Assembly: GCA_001769385.1 (NCBI GenBank)
Contig: MEPB01000019.1
Span: forward strand, 248,001-312,000
Origin: Bacteroidetes bacterium RIFCSPLOWO2_12_FULL_35_15
GTDB lineage: Bacteria > Bacteroidota > Bacteroidia > 2-12-FULL-35-15
Direction of reading: 5' to 3'
Length of the DNA stretch: 64,000 nucleotides
Made by a program: the position numbers and the translations under genes. Shown here one piece after another: positions 63,204 through 64,000 of the stretch. Positions within the stretch are counted from its first letter, which is position 1; each line of letters opens with the position of its first letter. The notes below the pieces were generated by a model. It was not told the origin of the DNA and searched no databases. It saw only the letters and a list, made by a program, of their open reading frames with translations.

Positions 63204-63349
63204 CTTAATGAGGTGTTGTTTTTGGAAATAAGTTTAGAAATAAGTTTAGTAGTGTAATTTTTTCGGTTGAATTTTAAATTACATACTTTTTTAAGAAGTT
63301 TTTTTGAAGTAAATAATATATAAAATAACAATTAATAAATAAAATAGCA

Positions 63350-64000
63350 ATGGCTAAAGAAAAATTCGACCGCTCCAAACCACATGTAAACATTGGAACA
63401 ATCGGTCACGTTGACCACGGTAAAACTACCTTAACCGCAGCAATCACTGTTGTATTAGCTGAAAAAGGTTTATCTGAAGTAAGAGATTTCTCTTCGATCG
63501 ATAATGCTCCTGAGGAAAAAGAACGTGGTATCACGATTAATACTTCTCACGTAGAATATTCTACGGCTTCACGTCACTATGCCCATGTTGATTGCCCGGG
63601 TCACGCGGATTACGTAAAAAACATGGTTACAGGTGCTGCCCAAATGGACGGTGCTATCCTTGTTGTTGCTGCTACTGATGGTCCAATGCCACAAACACGT
63701 GAACATATCCTTTTAGCTCGCCAGGTTGGTGTTCCTAAGATTGTTGTGTTTATGAACAAAGTGGATATGGTTGATGATCCTGAATTGTTAGAACTTGTTG
63801 AAATGGAAATTCGTGAATTATTGACATTCTATCAATTTGATGGTGCTAACACTCCTATTATTCAAGGTTCTGCTTTGGGTGGATTAAATAAGGATGCTAA
63901 ATGGATGCCAAAAATTATGGAATTAATGGATGCAGTTGATGCATACATTCCAATTCCAAAACGTGAAATAGACAAACCTTTCTTGATGCCGGTTGAAGAT
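63350..64000 (+). CDS. tuf: Translation elongation factor Tu, N-terminal part (runs off the window)
   Basis: Only 217 codons are within the window; EF-Tu has about 395. ATG at 63350. GTPase motifs: [16 protein letters not shown] (P loop), [13 protein letters not shown] (switch I), [12 protein letters not shown] (switch II) and [10 protein letters not shown] (NKxD). EF-Tu brings aminoacyl-tRNA to the ribosome. It follows four tRNA genes with no terminator seen between, consistent with co-transcription from the promoter at 62674. secE, nusG and the rpl-rpo genes probably follow outside the window. Confidence 0.98.
   Translation, partial: MAKEKFDRSKPHVNIGTIGHVDHGKTTLTAAITVVLAEKGLSEVRDFSSIDNAPEEKERGITINTSHVEYSTASRHYAHVDCPGHADYVKNMVTGAAQMDGAILVVAATDGPMPQTREHILLARQVGVPKIVVFMNKVDMVDDPELLELVEMEIRELLTFYQFDGANTPIIQGSALGGLNKDAKWMPKIMELMDAVDAYIPIPKREIDKPFLMPVED

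Overview
The window is a stretch of chromosome from a member of the Bacteroidota. Four things point there. Three secreted proteins end in type IX secretion (T9SS) type A sorting domains, and PorT-like barrels, DUF4290, DUF4412, YtxJ and T9SS genes are typical of the phylum. Promoters fit the Bacteroidota consensus TTTG-N19-TAnnTTTG, with three exact matches. Shine-Dalgarno sequences are almost absent. The right end has the order rpsU, xerC-like recombinase, hpf, tRNA-Thr, tRNA-Tyr, tRNA-Gly, tRNA-Thr, tuf. The DNA is AT-rich throughout. I see no prophage, transposase, CRISPR array or rRNA. The genus cannot be named from the sequence.

1-10 kb: a sigma factor and a large single-pass membrane protein lie between two small secreted proteins that share a GTIKVVK motif. 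Then come a membrane spermidine-synthase-like protein, an outer-membrane barrel, an SDR oxidoreductase, small lipoproteins, DUF4290, and a MauE/DoxX-thioredoxin fusion. 10-17 kb: a 530-base gap ending in a 17-bp tandem repeat, a LemA-TPM-TPM operon, htpG, and an ABC-F ATPase preceded by a possible 23-codon leader peptide with two mutually exclusive hairpins. 17-27 kb: a decayed PorT-like gene, a GH75 chitosanase-like T9SS protein, a DUF62/monooxygenase pair, phoH, purC, an M61 peptidase, a lipoprotein, a PorT-like protein and a CsbD-like protein with a repeat tail.

27-42 kb: recG, an unknown helical protein, a T9SS hydrolase, ung, two tandem micro-lipoproteins, ytxJ, osmC, lipA, a BNR-repeat T9SS gene broken by one in-frame TGA, gap between two very strong terminators, DUF4412 and lpxH. 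42-46 kb: a TPR-SpoIIE phosphatase overlapping by one base a single ORF that joins a SiaB-like kinase domain to a SiaC-like phosphoprotein domain. This looks like a compact partner-switching module and is my leading candidate for a little-described system. 46-60 kb: an M1 peptidase, a TlpA-like lipoprotein, gatB, apt, a ComEA-like HhH protein, an NSS sodium symporter with an overlapping 47-residue MetS-like subunit, nhaD, a second SpoIIE phosphatase with a 7TM sensor, and an acyl-CoA dehydrogenase. 60-64 kb: the translation cluster, where hpf alone has a perfect AGGAGG.

Two themes recur. Several intergenic gaps hold related palindromes (TCATTTCGA cores), mostly just downstream of genes. Two cell-surface genes carry inactivating changes (one nonsense codon; one nonsense codon plus a frameshift), which are either real decay or assembly error.
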